64,000 nt of DNA from contig UWYS01000001.1 in the NCBI GenBank assembly GCA_900291925.1, positions 1-64,000 of the forward strand, written 5' to 3'. How positions within the stretch are numbered: the first letter of the stretch is position 1; every line of letters begins with the position of its first letter. Source of the DNA: Thecaphora thlaspeos. Lineage: Eukaryota; Basidiomycota; Ustilaginomycetes; Urocystidales; Glomosporiaceae. A model generated the notes under the pieces. That model saw nothing but the letters and a program-made list of their open reading frames with translations. It searched no databases and was not told the origin of the DNA. Both the position numbers and the translations under genes were made by a program. Below, in pieces: positions 43,645 to 55,402 of the stretch.

Positions 43645-45369
43645 CTAGTAGTAGTAGTAAGCCTCTTCGTCGTCATCGACCATCTGATAGGCGGCCTCGT
43701 CGTCGTCGTCGTCCTCCTGCTGCTGCTGCTGCTCGTCGACGAGCATCTTGACCATATACGGTCCCTCAAGGTGATAGCCAAGCCTCCTGTAGTAATCCCT
43801 CGTTCCCACTCCACTGATAACGGCCACCTTTCTACTTCCGTGTTCGTCCCTCGCTATCCTCTCTGCCTGCTCCATGAGCAACGTTCCGAAACCCTGATGC
43901 TGGAATTTGGTCGGGTCGCGAGAGTGGATAGGCACCGCACTGCCGTACGTATGCAGTTCGCGGACAATCGAACATTGTCCGTCCTTGAGTAGCTCAGGTC
44001 GATACGTCCCACCCGATGAACACTTGCGCAACCGTAAAAGAGCGATGAGGATGTCGCGTTCTGGATCTTCGTACGCTAGAAAACTCTCCCATCCGCCGTT
44101 GGCCGTATAGTCTCGACGGATGAATTCGACTTCCTCCGGTCGTACTTTGGTGTGGATCTCGTGTAGACCCACCTCGCGGTATCGGACATCTCGACATGTG
44201 ACGCCAAAGTCGCGCATCCGCTCCAGGGCGAGCTCGCGCAGGTTGCCGTTCTCGACGCCCGACGATACGAGCGGCATCGGAATGTCACGCTGCACGCGGT
44301 AGACGCGCGTCCACGGCGGGACGAGGGCGAGGATGCGCGCCACCAGGTCGACGAGGAACGATGGCGTGTAATTGCGATACCTTCCCGTCCGCCACAGCTC
44401 GTAGAGGCCTGTGCCACGGATGACGAGGGTGGGGTAAAGCTTGAGACCGTCTGTGCGAAAGGCCGGGTTCTCAAAGTACTCTTTGAACTGCTCCATGTCA
44501 CGCTCGACGCCGACGTTTGGCAGGTCAGGCATCATGTGCGCAACAATCTTGTATCCGGCGTCCTTGGCGAGCTGGAAGGTCTCGCAGACGCTCTTGACGG
44601 TGTGGCCGCGATTTGTATCGCGTGCGACGTCCTCGTAGACCGACTGGACGCCAATCTCGAGGCGGGTGCAGCCGTAGCGGAGCATCTGGGAGAGGTGCGG
44701 GCGGAGGCAGTAGTCTGGGCGCGTCTCGATGGTGATGCCGATGCACTTGGTCACGGCGCGCTCCGAGTATCGGACGGCCTCGTCGACGTCGGAGCCGTTG
44801 AATCCGCTGAGGGCGTTGTGGAGCTGTGCGATAAAGGTATCGCGGTACGCTTGCGAGAGGCTCATAAAGGTGCCGCCCATGATGATGTACTCGACCTTGT
44901 CGACGGAATGGCCGAGCTCGCGGAGCTGCTGGACGCGGGACTTGCTCTGCTCGTAGGGGTCGTAGCGTGCGCGGATTGCGCGCATGGAGGTGGGTTCATA
45001 GCCGGTGTAGGACTGGGTGCTGTACTCGAAGTCGGAGTCGGGACCACCGGGACAGTAGACGCAGATGTTGCCGGTGAGGGCGATGTGCGGACAGCGATGT
45101 GGCTTGCACATGACGGCGACGACGGCGATGCCCGAGGCGGAGCGAACGGGTTTGGCCTTGAGGGCAGGGACGAGCTGTTTGCGGTAGGCATCTGGGATTG
45201 CGGCGATGATGTCGGTGAGGCGTGGGACGCCATTGTAGCCGTGCTTTTTGCAGGTGCGGGTGCGGATCTGGTTGAGCGAGACGGGCTGGGAGGATTGGTG
45301 GGCGTCGACGAGCTGTGCAGCGAGGTCTGCACAGACGCGAAGGAGGAGCTCTGCGGTGTTGGAGCCCAT
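43645..45369 (-). CDS. ELP3: Elongator complex catalytic subunit Elp3
   Basis: Catalytic subunit of Elongator, which uses a radical-SAM centre and an acetyl-CoA lyase/GNAT domain to install the cm5 group on wobble uridines of tRNA. Single exon of 574 residues. The iron-sulphur Cys triad is C93, C103 and C106 ([15 protein letters not shown]-x9-C-x2-C), followed by [20 protein letters not shown] and [12 protein letters not shown]. The middle has [27 protein letters not shown] and [20 protein letters not shown]. The GNAT part includes [17 protein letters not shown] and [20 protein letters not shown] (acetyl-CoA site), then [16 protein letters not shown]. The acidic Gln-rich C-terminal tail (about 25 residues) ends in four Tyr. 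It is convergent with the RING-CH gene (about 200 bases) and divergent from the fasciclin gene. Confidence 0.97.
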   Translation of the reverse strand: MGSNTAELLLRVCADLAAQLVDAHQSSQPVSLNQIRTRTCKKHGYNGVPRLTDIIAAIPDAYRKQLVPALKAKPVRSASGIAVVAVMCKPHRCPHIALTGNICVYCPGGPDSDFEYSTQSYTGYEPTSMRAIRARYDPYEQSKSRVQQLRELGHSVDKVEYIIMGGTFMSLSQAYRDTFIAQLHNALSGFNGSDVDEAVRYSERAVTKCIGITIETRPDYCLRPHLSQMLRYGCTRLEIGVQSVYEDVARDTNRGHTVKSVCETFQLAKDAGYKIVAHMMPDLPNVGVERDMEQFKEYFENPAFRTDGLKLYPTLVIRGTGLYELWRTGRYRNYTPSFLVDLVARILALVPPWTRVYRVQRDIPMPLVSSGVENGNLRELALERMRDFGVTCRDVRYREVGLHEIHTKVRPEEVEFIRRDYTANGGWESFLAYEDPERDILIALLRLRKCSSGGTYRPELLKDGQCSIVRELHTYGSAVPIHSRDPTKFQHQGFGTLLMEQAERIARDEHGSRKVAVISGVGTRDYYRRLGYHLEGPYMVKMLVDEQQQQQEDDDDDEAAYQMVDDDEEAYYYY

Positions 45370-45884
45370 GACGGGCGACGGCTATGGCGATGGCGATGAA
45401 GATGGTGGTGGTGGTGGTAAATTTGGTGGTGGTCGAGAGGAGGCCATGGCTTGTGAGAACTAAGAAATTCTTGACGCGCTGGCGCCGCGGCCGCCAAAGA
45501 GATTAGGAAAAAGGCTGCTTAGGTAAGCGAAGCTGGGGTTGCGTTACTAGTTACTCCACATACAGTGTACACAGCAAAGCAGCGCGCGCAGCAGCTCGGC
45601 GGCGGCGGCGGCCGAGCGCGAGGGCCGAGCGCACGCTCCAAGCTCCAGGCCGCGCCCCTCTTTTCCTCTGTCCGCGCCCCCTCTCCTCTGTCCACCGCCG
45701 CCACCGCCGCCACCACCGCCACCACCACCACCACCACCACACCGCCACCGCCATCGACCAAAATCGACGACCCTTCCTCTCGTCAGTTTTCCCTCCTCCA
45801 GGGCAGCCTCTCGCTCGGCCCCCCGGCTGCCTCACAGAGCACCCCCACACCTCACGCCAAATCATCACATCAGCCCCGCCTCTG
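45370..45884. promoter_or_regulatory. Divergent promoter region between ELP3 and the fasciclin gene
   Basis: About 0.5 kb between outward-facing ATGs. It contains CCACCG/CCACCA trinucleotide-type repeats at about 45696-45752 and a pyrimidine-rich leader. No coding region is supported. Confidence 0.45.
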
Positions 45885-48800
45885 ATGCCCCGCCTCCCAC
45901 ACCGCCGCTGCACCTCAACAGCGAGAGCAGCCCCCTCTGCCTCGCCTCTCGCCTTCTCCCACGCCATCATCCTCGCTTTTGCTCTTTCCCTTGCCACCCT
46001 GCTAGCAGCAGCACCGCAATCTCTCGCCATAGCCGCACCCTACACGCCGTCGGCCGCCGACCGGCTCGAGCCACGCTCCCCATCCTCACCACACCAGCTC
46101 GTGTTCAACGATGCCGCCCGCATCCCTTCGCCCATCCCCTCGCATCTCCACAGCAGCAACAACGATCAACACACGCAGCAACATACCGCCACCGTCAACC
46201 TCATCGACTTGCTCGCTTCCTCAAAGCATCACACCATCCTCCTCCGCCTCCTCCAACGCACGCGTCTTATCCCCACGCTCAACCGCATGCAACAGCTACA
46301 CAACGGCAACGGCCTCACCCTCCTCGCACCCACAGACCACGCCTTCCTCAGCAAGCGCGCTCAGCAGCAAGCTGCAAGACTTGCTTCGACCAACACGCGT
46401 CCAGCCGCAAAGTCAATCTGGGAATGGCTAGTCCCCCTCCTACACGACCATCTCCATGACCACCGCCACGACCGCGACCACGACATAGTCTACAACGCCG
46501 CACAGGATCAAGCCGACGCCGACGCCGATGCAGCGGTCCAGTGGATCTGGCACAACGACGACGTCAGCGTCCGCGACAATGTCAACGCAGTCGCACGACA
46601 GCACATTCTCTATCACATCCTCAACTATACCCTCCCCTACCACATCGCAGATGACACCGGATCACACAGCCCAAACGTTTCCCTTCCTCAGCCAGGAAGG
46701 CCAGCCATGCACGAGACTATGCACTTCCCATCGCGCCGCCTCCTCCGCCAACCAACCCATCCGGGACGCCTTCCCGTCCCCGATTACGAGGACCACGGCG
46801 GCCTGATTGGCGACGAGGGTCAGAAGATCCGCGTCGCAACCGTTCAGCTCGACGGCAACGGTCAAGACCGCAACAATGACAAGGACAACACGCACAGCGA
46901 TGGTCTCGCCAAGGAGCAGAAGAAGAAGCGACCCGCAAAGTCTGACAGGGCGCTCGCATTCGGGACAGACCACCAGGGACAAGGCGGCGCACGCTCCATC
47001 TACGAAAACTGGACTTCGCCCTACGGCGTCATCCACTCGATCGACGCCGTCCTCGACCTGCCGCCTTCGCTCGAGGTCGTACTCGAGACCCACCCTCGCC
47101 TCGAGAAGCTGCGCACCCTCCTCACGCCTGACCTCATCGAGACGCTTTCCACCACCGCCCACGTCAGCCTCTTTCTCCCTACCTCGGAGGCTTTTGACTC
47201 GCTCTCTGACATCGAGTGGCGCTTCCTCAACGGCAAATGGCAGCAGTCGTTCCAAGACAGGCTCAAGATCATAGGCTGGCACATGAGCGGCGTCGGCGTC
47301 GGAGGCGGCAGGCCCGCATACTCGCACAGGCTCCGCAGCCACGGCGACATGAAAAGTGAGAGCAGCAGCGGGCGTCCACCTGGTAACAACGGTGTATCGT
47401 CCTCCTCGCTAGCACATGTACTGATCCGTGGTCTGCTTTCATCACCACCCCTGCGGCATCCTGCCTTCTTGATTGCTTACGAACAGTTACGACGGTACTA
47501 GGCGGACAGGTCACGGTCACGGTTCAGCAGGGCGACGATGACAGCGATGACCAGCCCATCTACGTCGATGACGGCAAGCTGGTCGAGGAAGACATCTTTA
47601 CCGAGAACGGTGAGCAAGCTCGACGCTTCTCTCAAGGGTCAACCCTCAGAACAAGTGCTGAACCTCTTTCGCCCCCGCTCCACGCTCTCCATTCGCCACA
47701 GGCGTGGTACACTTGATCGACAAGATGATCCTGCCCTTCGGCGACCTCGACATGTCGGTCGAAAAGTATCTGCTTGCCCTCAACGCGACCAAGTTTGTCC
47801 AGCTCTTCCACGACGCTGGCCTCGAGGAGTATATCCAGCGCTCGCCGCGCTCCAGGGGCGGCAAAGAGGCGTTTACGTTCTTGGCACCGCGCGACGACGT
47901 CATCGACGAGTGGATGCGCAACCACCGCCGTCTCCCCGGCCAGCAGCTGCCCTTGCCTACCGCCGACGCTGCCTCATTAGACCTCGACCTCGACCTGGCC
48001 CCCGGCGACAACGACGGCAAGACGCCGACCCTAGATGAGGTAGTCAGGTACCACATCCTACCCGGTCTCGTCCGTCCGGGCGACCTGGTCGACGGGACGC
48101 TGCTGGGGACCGAACTGCGCGACTGGAAGTTGCGTGAGGGCCGGCAGCGCATCCCCGTCCAGGTCGACGATGGCACCGCCTCGCGCCGCCAGGGCAACGG
48201 CGACGTCGGCTTCGGCGATGCCAACGTGCTGCGTGAGCCCGTCGAGGTCAAGGACCGCGCCGTCATCTACATCATCTCGCAGCTGCTCGAGCCTCCGAGC
48301 AACCCGATTCAGACCGCCGTCTCGCACCTCACTCTCTCGACCTTTGTCGCAACCTTGTTTAGCGCCGAGCTCAAGAAGGCTGTCCAGCGCGCTCCCGGCA
48401 TCACCTACCTGATTCCGACCAACGACGCCTTCAGCGGGATTGGGCTGGCGATGAACTATCTGCTTCTCCCCGAGTCGCAGCCACAGCTGCAGCGCCTGAT
48501 CGAGTACCACTCGATCGACCGGATCGTCTACATGGACGACTTTCCACGCAACGCGACCGAGTACCCGACGCTGCTGCCGGCGGCCGAGGCCAAGGTGGTC
48601 GCCGAGAGGCTTAAGAACGGTACCGTTCTCGTCTCGCGCGCAGGAGACGACGAAGGCGAGGCCGGCGCAAGCACGCCGCCGCCGGCCAGAGTCATCAAGG
48701 GCGACATCCTTACCAACACGGGCGTGATCCACGAAATCGACCGGGTCGAAATCCCGTTGGATATGACAATCGTGAGTGGTGGCGCAAGGAGGAAGGAAGG

Positions 48801-49892
48801 CTCTGTCCTTTAACTGTGAAGCCTCACCTCCCGTCGCTTTAGCGTCACTGACCACATGGCTTGTCTCCTCCCTCCTAACCCCCTTCAACACAGAAAAACC
48901 TGATGCAGGGCGCCAAGGCCGATACGATGGACGACCTGATCCATCAGGCCGGCTACGACTGGATCCTCAACGGGACCTTGCCGCCCGCCGACGGCAACAG
49001 CGATGACGCCGACGCCAAGCCCATACATCGCCACCGCGGCTACGTGGTCCTCGTGCCAACTGACAACGCATTTACGCGGGTCAACCTGACCCGCGTCCTC
49101 GAGGATCCCATTTCGCTCAGGCGGCTCGTCCAGCAGCACATCATTCCGCTTGATGCCGCCGGTTCGATCAACGACATCCTGCCAGACGGCAGTCGCAACC
49201 GGCTGTCGATCAGCGAGACCGCTTCGTTCGCGACCCTGCTCGATGCCTCGGTTGGTGGCGAGAGCCGCTATGGCAGGCTGTCGTTCCGCCGCATCGACGA
49301 CGACGACGACCTCGACACCGGGTTCGTCATCGGGAGGGAAGGGGGAAGAGGAAGAGGAGATCGCTACAACAGCAACGACAGCGGCGGCGACAACAACAAG
49401 AAGCGTGGTGGCGGCGGCGACGATGACGTGCTGGGCTACCTCGTCGGTATAAAGGGGACACGCGGGTCGGACGGCTCTGCGAGCGGCCACTCGGCTGGCG
49501 TGCTCAAGTTTGGACGTGAGAGCCGGGCCATACGGGGCGGCGTCGGCGGCGAGGCAGAGGGAAGAGAGCTGCTTAGGAGTGGGACGGGAGGCGTGATGCT
49601 GATCGATACCGTCATCGTGCCGTACCGACCCGGGTGGTTCTACCGATGGGGGTGGATCCTGTTGGCGAGCGTTGTGGCGGCTTTGGCGGCAGCGGCGGCT
49701 ACGATGGCGGCGTATCGGTGGTGGAACAGAGATGGAAAGATTAGATTGCCGGATGCGCTGGAAGGTGAGTAGTGGCGGTGACAGGCGGGTGTGTCGCTAC
49801 TGTTGCACGAGTTGCGAGAGAGGATGATCTGACTGACTGATTCTTTGCTTCTTTTGTTGTTGTTGCTGCTGCTGACAGGGGAAGAAGAATAA
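45885..49892 (+). CDS. Multi-fasciclin (FAS1) membrane protein, YLR001C-like
   Basis: Large secretory-pathway protein with about five FAS1 domains, resembling the fungal vacuolar/ER FAS1 proteins typified by yeast YLR001C. Exons 45885-47355, 47487-47609, 47702-48771, 48894-49764 and 49879-49892 (1182 residues). A signal peptide (HAIILAFALSLATLLAAAPQ) follows a short basic N-terminus. FAS1 cues: LTLLAPTDHAFLS (domain 1); VSLFLPTSEAFDSL, then TTVLGGQVTVTVQQGD and FTENGVVHLIDKMILP (2); FTFLAPRDDVIDEWM (3); ITYLIPTNDAFSGIG and GDILTNTGVIHEIDRV (4); YVVLVPTDNAFTRVN (5). A membrane anchor sits near the C-terminus (WGWILLASVVAALAAAAATM) with a short cytosolic tail. The last exon is only 14 bases and encodes the final EEE-stop; if it is skipped the protein ends GE-stop one codon later. 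Role unknown; FAS1 domains usually mediate adhesion or luminal protein contacts. Confidence 0.85.
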
Positions 49893-50199
49893 ATCGATAA
49901 AATGGATACCGCTACACTCACCCCTGCACGCACGAAGACCATACCACCGCAGATGCTTCCATGCCCCTGTTTTGATTGCAATTCGATGTTTCTGGATCTT
50001 TTTTTTTTTTTTTTTTTTTTTTTTCTGTATCATAGCTCGCTCTGCCTCTGTCTCTGTCTTTCATCTTACCCGCAACAGCCACCATCTCGTTTTGCTCGGA
50101 AGGCGATGGGTTCGATGACATGTTTTGGAATTTCGAGCGCAACAGAACAAGACAAGGGCGGGTACAGACGACAAGGCGAGCAGCCAGAAGGGTGCTGGA
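49893..50199. other. Convergent intergenic region with a T26 run
   Basis: Lies between the stop codons of the fasciclin gene (plus) and the second SDR gene (minus). A run of 26 T residues lies at 49999-50024. Confidence 0.6.
49999..50024 (+). repeat. T26 homopolymer
   Basis: Twenty-six consecutive T in the 3' flank shared by two convergent genes. It is A26 on the SDR sense strand; the length may be uncertain because of sequencing. Confidence 0.9.
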
Positions 50200-51335
50200 T
50201 CAACCGCGACCGACGTAGCTGGGCATCTTTGTAGCCTGTATGATGATGTTTGCCACTAGACGAAGGGTTGGTTTGAAAGATAGAGGGTCAGGTCAGAGAG
50301 TTGTTGTTTCAGGTCTCGGTGTGGAGAGGCAGTGTGGGGGGGGGGGGGGAACTCACCATTTACACTCAAAGGCATCTCTGCTACGTTTACGACGGATTTC
50401 GCAACATGTTCCCTGTCCATTGTAGGTTCGTGTGCATACTCTCCGTTGGCCTGCAGAACTCCCGGACCAGTCTTCATTTTGAGCGTCATTTCCGAAGCTG
50501 CATTGCCAATGTCGATCTGCGTGACGGCGATGTCGTACGCTCTACCGTCGAGAGAGAGGGATTTCGTCAGACCTGTCATGGCGTGTTTGGTAGCTGTGTA
50601 TGGTTCCGTATCTACAAGTGGAATGCACCGACGGAATGGTGCATTAAAGTGGGGCATGAGTCGTTGACGTCCTTTCGAATGTTTGAGAACGAGAGGGAGT
50701 GGTGGGTGGGGGAAGAGGCTTACGAGGTCGAGGTGTGTAAGCGCTAATGCTTCCGTTGACGATGAATCGACCTCCCCGCGGTGACTGAGTGGACATGTAC
50801 CGAAACGCCTCCCTAGCACAGAGCCAGGGCGCGGTAAGGTTGACGTCGACGGTCGCTTGCCAGTCGCTGAGTTTCTGTTCCATGATGGGTACGTTGGGAG
50901 GGGAGATGCCCGCGTTAGCGAACACCAGATCGATACGACCGAACTTGGCGCTCGTCTGTTTGAACACGCTGTCGTGCCGGTAAAGTTTCATTGTGTGCGT
51001 GTTCAGAGGGTCTATGTTGTCAGAAGGAGCGAGAGGAAAAAGATGTACGAAAAAAGGGTGGGGTCGGGGGTCGAAACTTACGACATGACCACATCCTCGT
51101 TTGTAATATCACCTGCAACAGAGAGACCACAGTCTGTGCGACCAGAGACGGTCTGCATCTCTTGGATGGTAGCGTCGAGTTCGGACTGCCTTCGACCAGT
51201 GACGCAGACGTTCCAGCCGGCCTTTGTGAGGGCAATGGAGCAGGATCGACCGATGCCTGACGACCCGCCGGTGACGATGGCCGTCTTGCCCGGGCGAGGG
51301 AAGGTGTCGAGCTGGGAAGAGGAGGTGTCGGACAT
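50200..51335 (-). CDS. Short-chain dehydrogenase/reductase (SDR), four exons
   Basis: Classical SDR, likely NADP(H)-dependent oxidoreductase; substrate unknown. Exons 51335-51082, 50968-50724, 50611-50357 and 50255-50200 give 269 residues, with phases 2, 1 and 1 closing. The cofactor loop [20 protein letters not shown] is near residues 18-37. [15 protein letters not shown] is the NNAG motif. [14 protein letters not shown] carries the catalytic Ser. Across intron 2, [20 protein letters not shown] gives Tyr-x-x-x-Lys. The C-terminus [16 protein letters not shown] matches a subgroup of fungal SDRs that end in MP-x-x-GRG, which supports the small 56-base last exon. The third intron contains a C14 run on the sense strand (G14 at 50336-50349). 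The start at 51335 is the Met of [12 protein letters not shown]. Confidence 0.87.
50336..50349 (+). repeat. G14 homopolymer inside an intron
   Basis: Fourteen G on the plus strand, equal to C14 on the sense strand of the SDR gene, starting just inside the GTGAGT donor of its third intron. Confidence 0.93.
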
Positions 51336-51784
51336 GATGGTGTGGTGAGGGTGAGGGGCGGGAGGTGGGGTGGGTTGCGAGGATTGATGCGAGGATGGCT
51401 TTATAGAGAAGAGGGGAGGAGTGGGGCAAGTGGGCGTGTGGAGAAGCAGCGTTGGCTTTCCCCCCAACGCTGACCCGTTGCCTCCCCCGCTTCTTCCGCG
51501 CACCGCTTCCGCAAAGCGTGGTCGGCGCCCTCCGCGCTGGCCAGCGTGCACGCCTTTACAGCATACAGCTCAAGCAACGCTCGGACCGCCCAGCCGCCAG
51601 CCTGGCACGACACGCCCAACAGCGGCACCGAGCGCCTCCACCGCCGCTTGTCATCACACACGCCAGCACGCGACACCTGCGATTGCACGCCGCCTTCCCC
51701 TTCCCCTTCCCCTTCCCCTTCCTCCTTTTCTTCCACCACCTCGCGCGCACCCACTCTCCTCCACTCGCACAACCGCCAGGATTC
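51336..51784. promoter_or_regulatory. Divergent promoter region between SDR and UBP14
   Basis: About 0.45 kb between outward-facing ATGs. A (CCCCTT)n tract lies at about 51693-51725, 60 bases upstream of the first in-frame UBP14 ATG. The UBP14 frame is open upstream to 51452 but without an ATG. Confidence 0.5.
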
Positions 51785-51858
51785 ATGAAGCGCTCCAGGT
51801 CTCCTTCTCCGCATACCCCTTCCCACAACAACAGACAGCCAGCCAGTCACACTACTGC

Positions 51859-51893
<35 letters not shown>

Positions 51894-54613
51894 CCAACCA
51901 CGACGACCACAGCAACATGGCCTGCCCACATTTCACCGCTGCCTTGGCCACGCTCGCCCCGCCACGACCCTCGCAGCAGGTGCACAAGGACGAGTGCACC
52001 CTCTGCTTCGATGATCCCGACACGCCCGACGGAATCGACGTATGCCTCACCTGCTTCAACGGCGCTTGTACCGGCAAGACCGACCGCAACCACTCGGCCC
52101 TCCACTACCAAAAGACGCAGCATCCGCTCGTCGTAAACGTAAAGCACACCCCCAAGCCAAAGAACAACGACCAGAGCGACGCCGCCCCAAAGAAGCTCGC
52201 CATCCTTGCAGAGAGCGACGCCGACAAATTTGACTACACCACCACGCCACGTTGCCTCACCTGCCACGACGGCCGCCACGACGCCAAGGCTAGCGAGCTC
52301 CCGCGTACCGAAAAGCTCCAACACCTCATCGACGCCATCATGTCCGCCATGTCGTCCTCACAGCAGTCCGAGGTCAAGGCATGGGAGGAAGAAGCCACTC
52401 CCTGCCACCACACCCAGAACCTCATCCAGCCAGGCGACGCCCACCAGCTCGACCTCGGCTCGCTCGCCAGCTGCGGCAAGTGCGACCTCGCCTTCAACCT
52501 CTGGCTCTGCCTCACTTGCGGTCACCTCGGATGCGGCCGCGCCCAATTTGGCGGCGTCGGCGGCAACGGACACGGCCTCACCCACTTCCAAGAGACCGGA
52601 CACCCCGTCAGCGTCAAGCAGGGCACCATCACCGCAGAGGGGACCGCCGACATCTACTGCTACGCCTGCAACGACGCGCGCATCGACCCGCTCCTCGCAC
52701 ACCACCTTGCCCATTTTGGCATCAACGTCGTCGACCTCTCAAAGACGGAGAAGAGCATGACTGAGCTCCAGCTTGAGCAGAACCTTCGCTTCGACTTCAC
52801 CATGACCGGCGACGACGGCAAGCGCCTCGAGCCCCTCTACGGGCCGGGCAACACCGGCCTCCGCAACCTCGGCAACAGCTGCTACATGGCATCGGTGCTT
52901 CAGAGCCTCTTTGCGCTGCCGGCCTTTCGCAGCAGGTACGGCGACAGCTACCGCCCTCACACGCTCGCTTGCACCGCCGCCAACCCCTCGGCCTGCTTCG
53001 AATGCCAGATGGGCAAGATGGCCGACGGCCTCCTCTCGGGCCGGTACGCAGTCCCGCGCAAGGCGGACGGCGATGCTCCTCGGCCCACGGCAAGCCTCGG
53101 CGGCCAGGACGACGTTGCGATGGCCGACCTTGCCTCCTCCACGACGGCGACGGAGACGGCCGCAGGGAACAGCAGCGGCGGCAATGTTGGCGACGACGGC
53201 GCCGAACCGGACGCGAACGGGCCCGTGTTCCAGGCCGGCATCCGACCAACCATGTTCAAGACGCTGGTCGGCAAGGGGCACGAAGAGTTCTCGACGATGC
53301 GCCAGCAAGACGCCGACGAGTTCCTCAAGCACCTGGTCGAGTTTATCAAAAAGGAAAACCGGCGCCTCGATACCGTGGCCGCACCTGCCGCCGCCCCTGA
53401 GGCGGCGGCGGCGGCTCCGACCAACGATCCGACGACCGTATTTGCGTTTGCGCTCGAGCAGCGGCTGCAGTGCAACCGATGCAGGCGCGTCCGCTACACG
53501 GTCGAGGCGCACGATGCCGGGCTCAGCCTGCCGGTTCCCATCCGCGCCAAGGTCAAGGAATCGGCCGAGTCGTCGAGCAAGCAGCTGCCGGCCGAGGGCA
53601 TCCACGCCCCGCCCGCCCCCTCTCCCGCCGCCACTGCCACCGCGGACGCGGTCGAGTACGAGGCCGTCTCTCTGACCGAGTGCCTCGACCTCTTTACGGC
53701 GCCCGAGGAACTCGAGTACCACTGTCCGGCATGCGATGAAAAGAGCACGGCGACAAAGCGCACGCTCTTTGCCACCTTCCCCGAAGTGCTGGCGGTGCAG
53801 GTTCGACGATTCCAGCTGGTCAACTGGGTACCGACCAAGGTCAACGTCCCCATCTCTGTGCCGCTGGAGGCGTTCGAACTGGATCGCTACCTCGCCAAGG
53901 GACCGCAGGAGGACGATGAGATACTTCCCGAAGACATCGCCTCCGCCGCCGGTGCTCGTGGCGCAGCGTCAGGAGGGGGAGAGGTGACGTTTGACGTCGG
54001 TGCAATGTCGCAATTGACCGCGATGGGATTTCCGGAAGTACGCTGCAAGAAGGCTTTGCTGGCTACGGGCAACGCAGACGCCGAATCAGCCATGACGTGG
54101 TTATTTGCGCACATGGACGATAGCGACATCGACGAACCCATCGACCCATCATTGTTGTCCGTCCCGACAAGCGTCTCGACGACATCGGGAGGGGATACGT
54201 CGATGTTGGAAGAGATGGGATTCACTCGTCCTCAATCGCTGAAGGCGTTGAGGTTGAACGGAAACAATCCCGAACTCGCCGTAGCTTGGTTATTTGAACA
54301 TTCCGATGACGTAGGTGATGATCCATCGACTTCTACGGATACCAGCAACGTTTCAAATGAGGTGCTGGGTAGCAAGACTCTGCCTGCTACGTATAAACTT
54401 GGCAGTTTCATATCGCATAAAGGTCCGTCGGTTCATAGTGGACATTATGTTGCACATGTCAGGAAAGAGGAAGGATGGGTTTTTTACAACGATGAAAAGG
54501 TAGTCAAGGCGCCCTTGTCTGCTGTTGTCAAAAAGGATGGAGAGGAGGAGGAGGATGTAGGTGTCAAGGGATTGAGGAAGTTGGCATACGAGTATTTCTT
54601 CGAGAGGGTCTAA
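51785..54613 (+). CDS. UBP14: Ubiquitin carboxyl-terminal hydrolase 14 (isopeptidase T / USP5 type)
   Basis: Deubiquitinase that disassembles free polyubiquitin chains to recycle ubiquitin. Single exon; 942 residues from the first in-frame ATG, or 898 from MACPHFTAAL (51917), which aligns better with the family start. Between the two Mets a TDTDTDTD run comes from CCGACA hexamers. Domains (numbering from 51785): a cryptic N-terminal zinc finger (CTLCFDDPDTPDGIDVCLTC), ZnF-UBP at about 205-300 (CGKCDLAFNLWLCLTCGHLG, then CGRAQFGG, GHGLTHFQETGHPV), the Cys box with Cys366 (NTGLRNLGNSCYMASVLQSL), two UBA domains (about 739-785, AMSQLTAMGFPEVRCKKALL; about 806-845, MLEEMGFTRPQSLKALRLNG) and the His box with His887 (GPSVHSGHYVAHVRKEEGWV). 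The last 450 bases use noticeably more A/T-ending codons than the first 2 kb. Confidence 0.95.
51861..51891 (+). repeat. (CCGACA)5 in-frame hexanucleotide repeat
   Basis: Five CCGACA units near the 5' end of the UBP14 open frame encode alternating Thr-Asp. Confidence 0.85.
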
Positions 54614-54803
54614 CCAAAGGATCACGACACAGACGGATAGGAAAGGAAGGGGTAGTACGGGACGGTAGGAAGAAATGGTTGTATCGTTCTTTCAAATAAT
54701 GATACGATACAGCATACGATTCTTCTTTTTGGCGCTCCCTGTCATACACGGTCTCTGATGAGATGGTGGATGAAGTGATGGTATGCCAGAAATGGGAGCG
54801 AGG

Positions 54804-54833
54804 CGCGGCGGAGCCTATATATAGGCGCCGCGC
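54804..54833. promoter_or_regulatory. Palindromic TATA element
   Basis: Arms GCGCGGCG and CGCCGCGC flank an inner CCTATATATAGG palindrome, with a three-base bulge on the left side. The core TATATATA is a strong TATA-box match, and most genes in this window lack one. It stands 94 bases upstream of a 30-codon ORF and about 580 bases upstream of the MBL-fold gene. Confidence 0.5.
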
Positions 54834-54909
54834 TAGTTCTGCGTCTCGGCTCCGAGGCGGGGGCGTGACACTTCCCCCCCCCTCCCCTCCGGGGGCCACC
54901 CAAAGAAAA

Positions 54910-55002
54910 ATGGCCGAGCGAGCTGCAGCGGCGAATTCGTTTGGCGATCGAATGATCACTCCAACTCTGGGCCGTAAATCGCGCACGGACATCGATCGAT
55001 AG
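54910..55002 (+). CDS. Candidate 30-residue small ORF
   Basis: ATG-initiated frame with a basic product beginning MAERAAAANSFGDRMITPTL and ending in an Asp-Arg-rich tail. It resembles no family I know. Its only support is position: it starts 94 bases after the centre of the palindromic TATA element, inside otherwise empty intergenic DNA. It could equally be chance or a leader. Confidence 0.2.
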   Translation: MAERAAAANSFGDRMITPTLGRKSRTDIDR

Positions 55003-55402
55003 AAGCCCCCGGAGTTAAGAGGGAGGAGGGATGGTGCGGCTCAACTTGTTGGAGCTTGCCTAAATAGACGGGCGTCGGGTCCACGACGACGGGCGAGCGG
55101 ATGAGCAAGGCTACTGTAACCACCGTAGGGACGATTCTGGCGGCCATAAGATTCTACAGTACCTGAGCCTTGCCTTTGGCGCAAAGTTGCCAGGCCGTCG
55201 CGGGGAGCGACGGACGACATCCTCCAGCCTCCCTCATGACGGCCGTATAAAGCGCCTCTAGCGCAGCATCTCGTCTGCCCCTCATATCCGCTCATTCCTC
55301 TTCACCCGCACAAAGCATCCTCTCTCTATCTCTCTATCTCTCTCTCCCCCTTTCATCCGCCAAGACATCTCCCCCGCGGCTCCCAGCTCCCAGCTCATCG
55401 CT

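Larger units (their letters stand above)
54614..55402. other. Intergenic, 0.8 kb, with TATA-centred palindrome and a 30-codon ORF
   Basis: Lies between tandem genes UBP14 and the MBL-fold gene. Holds an inverted repeat at 54804-54833 around TATATATA, a second inverted repeat ctcgg-ct-ccgag at 54845-54856, a C9 run near 54875, and a small ORF at 54910-55002 listed separately. Confidence 0.55.

Noticed and set aside
51452..51784. Upstream extension of the UBP14 frame
   Set aside because: It is open but has no ATG until 51785 and lies in pyrimidine-rich promoter sequence shared with the divergent SDR gene.
52739..53722. 327-codon minus-strand frame inside UBP14
   Set aside because: Antisense shadow of a C/G-ending coding region.
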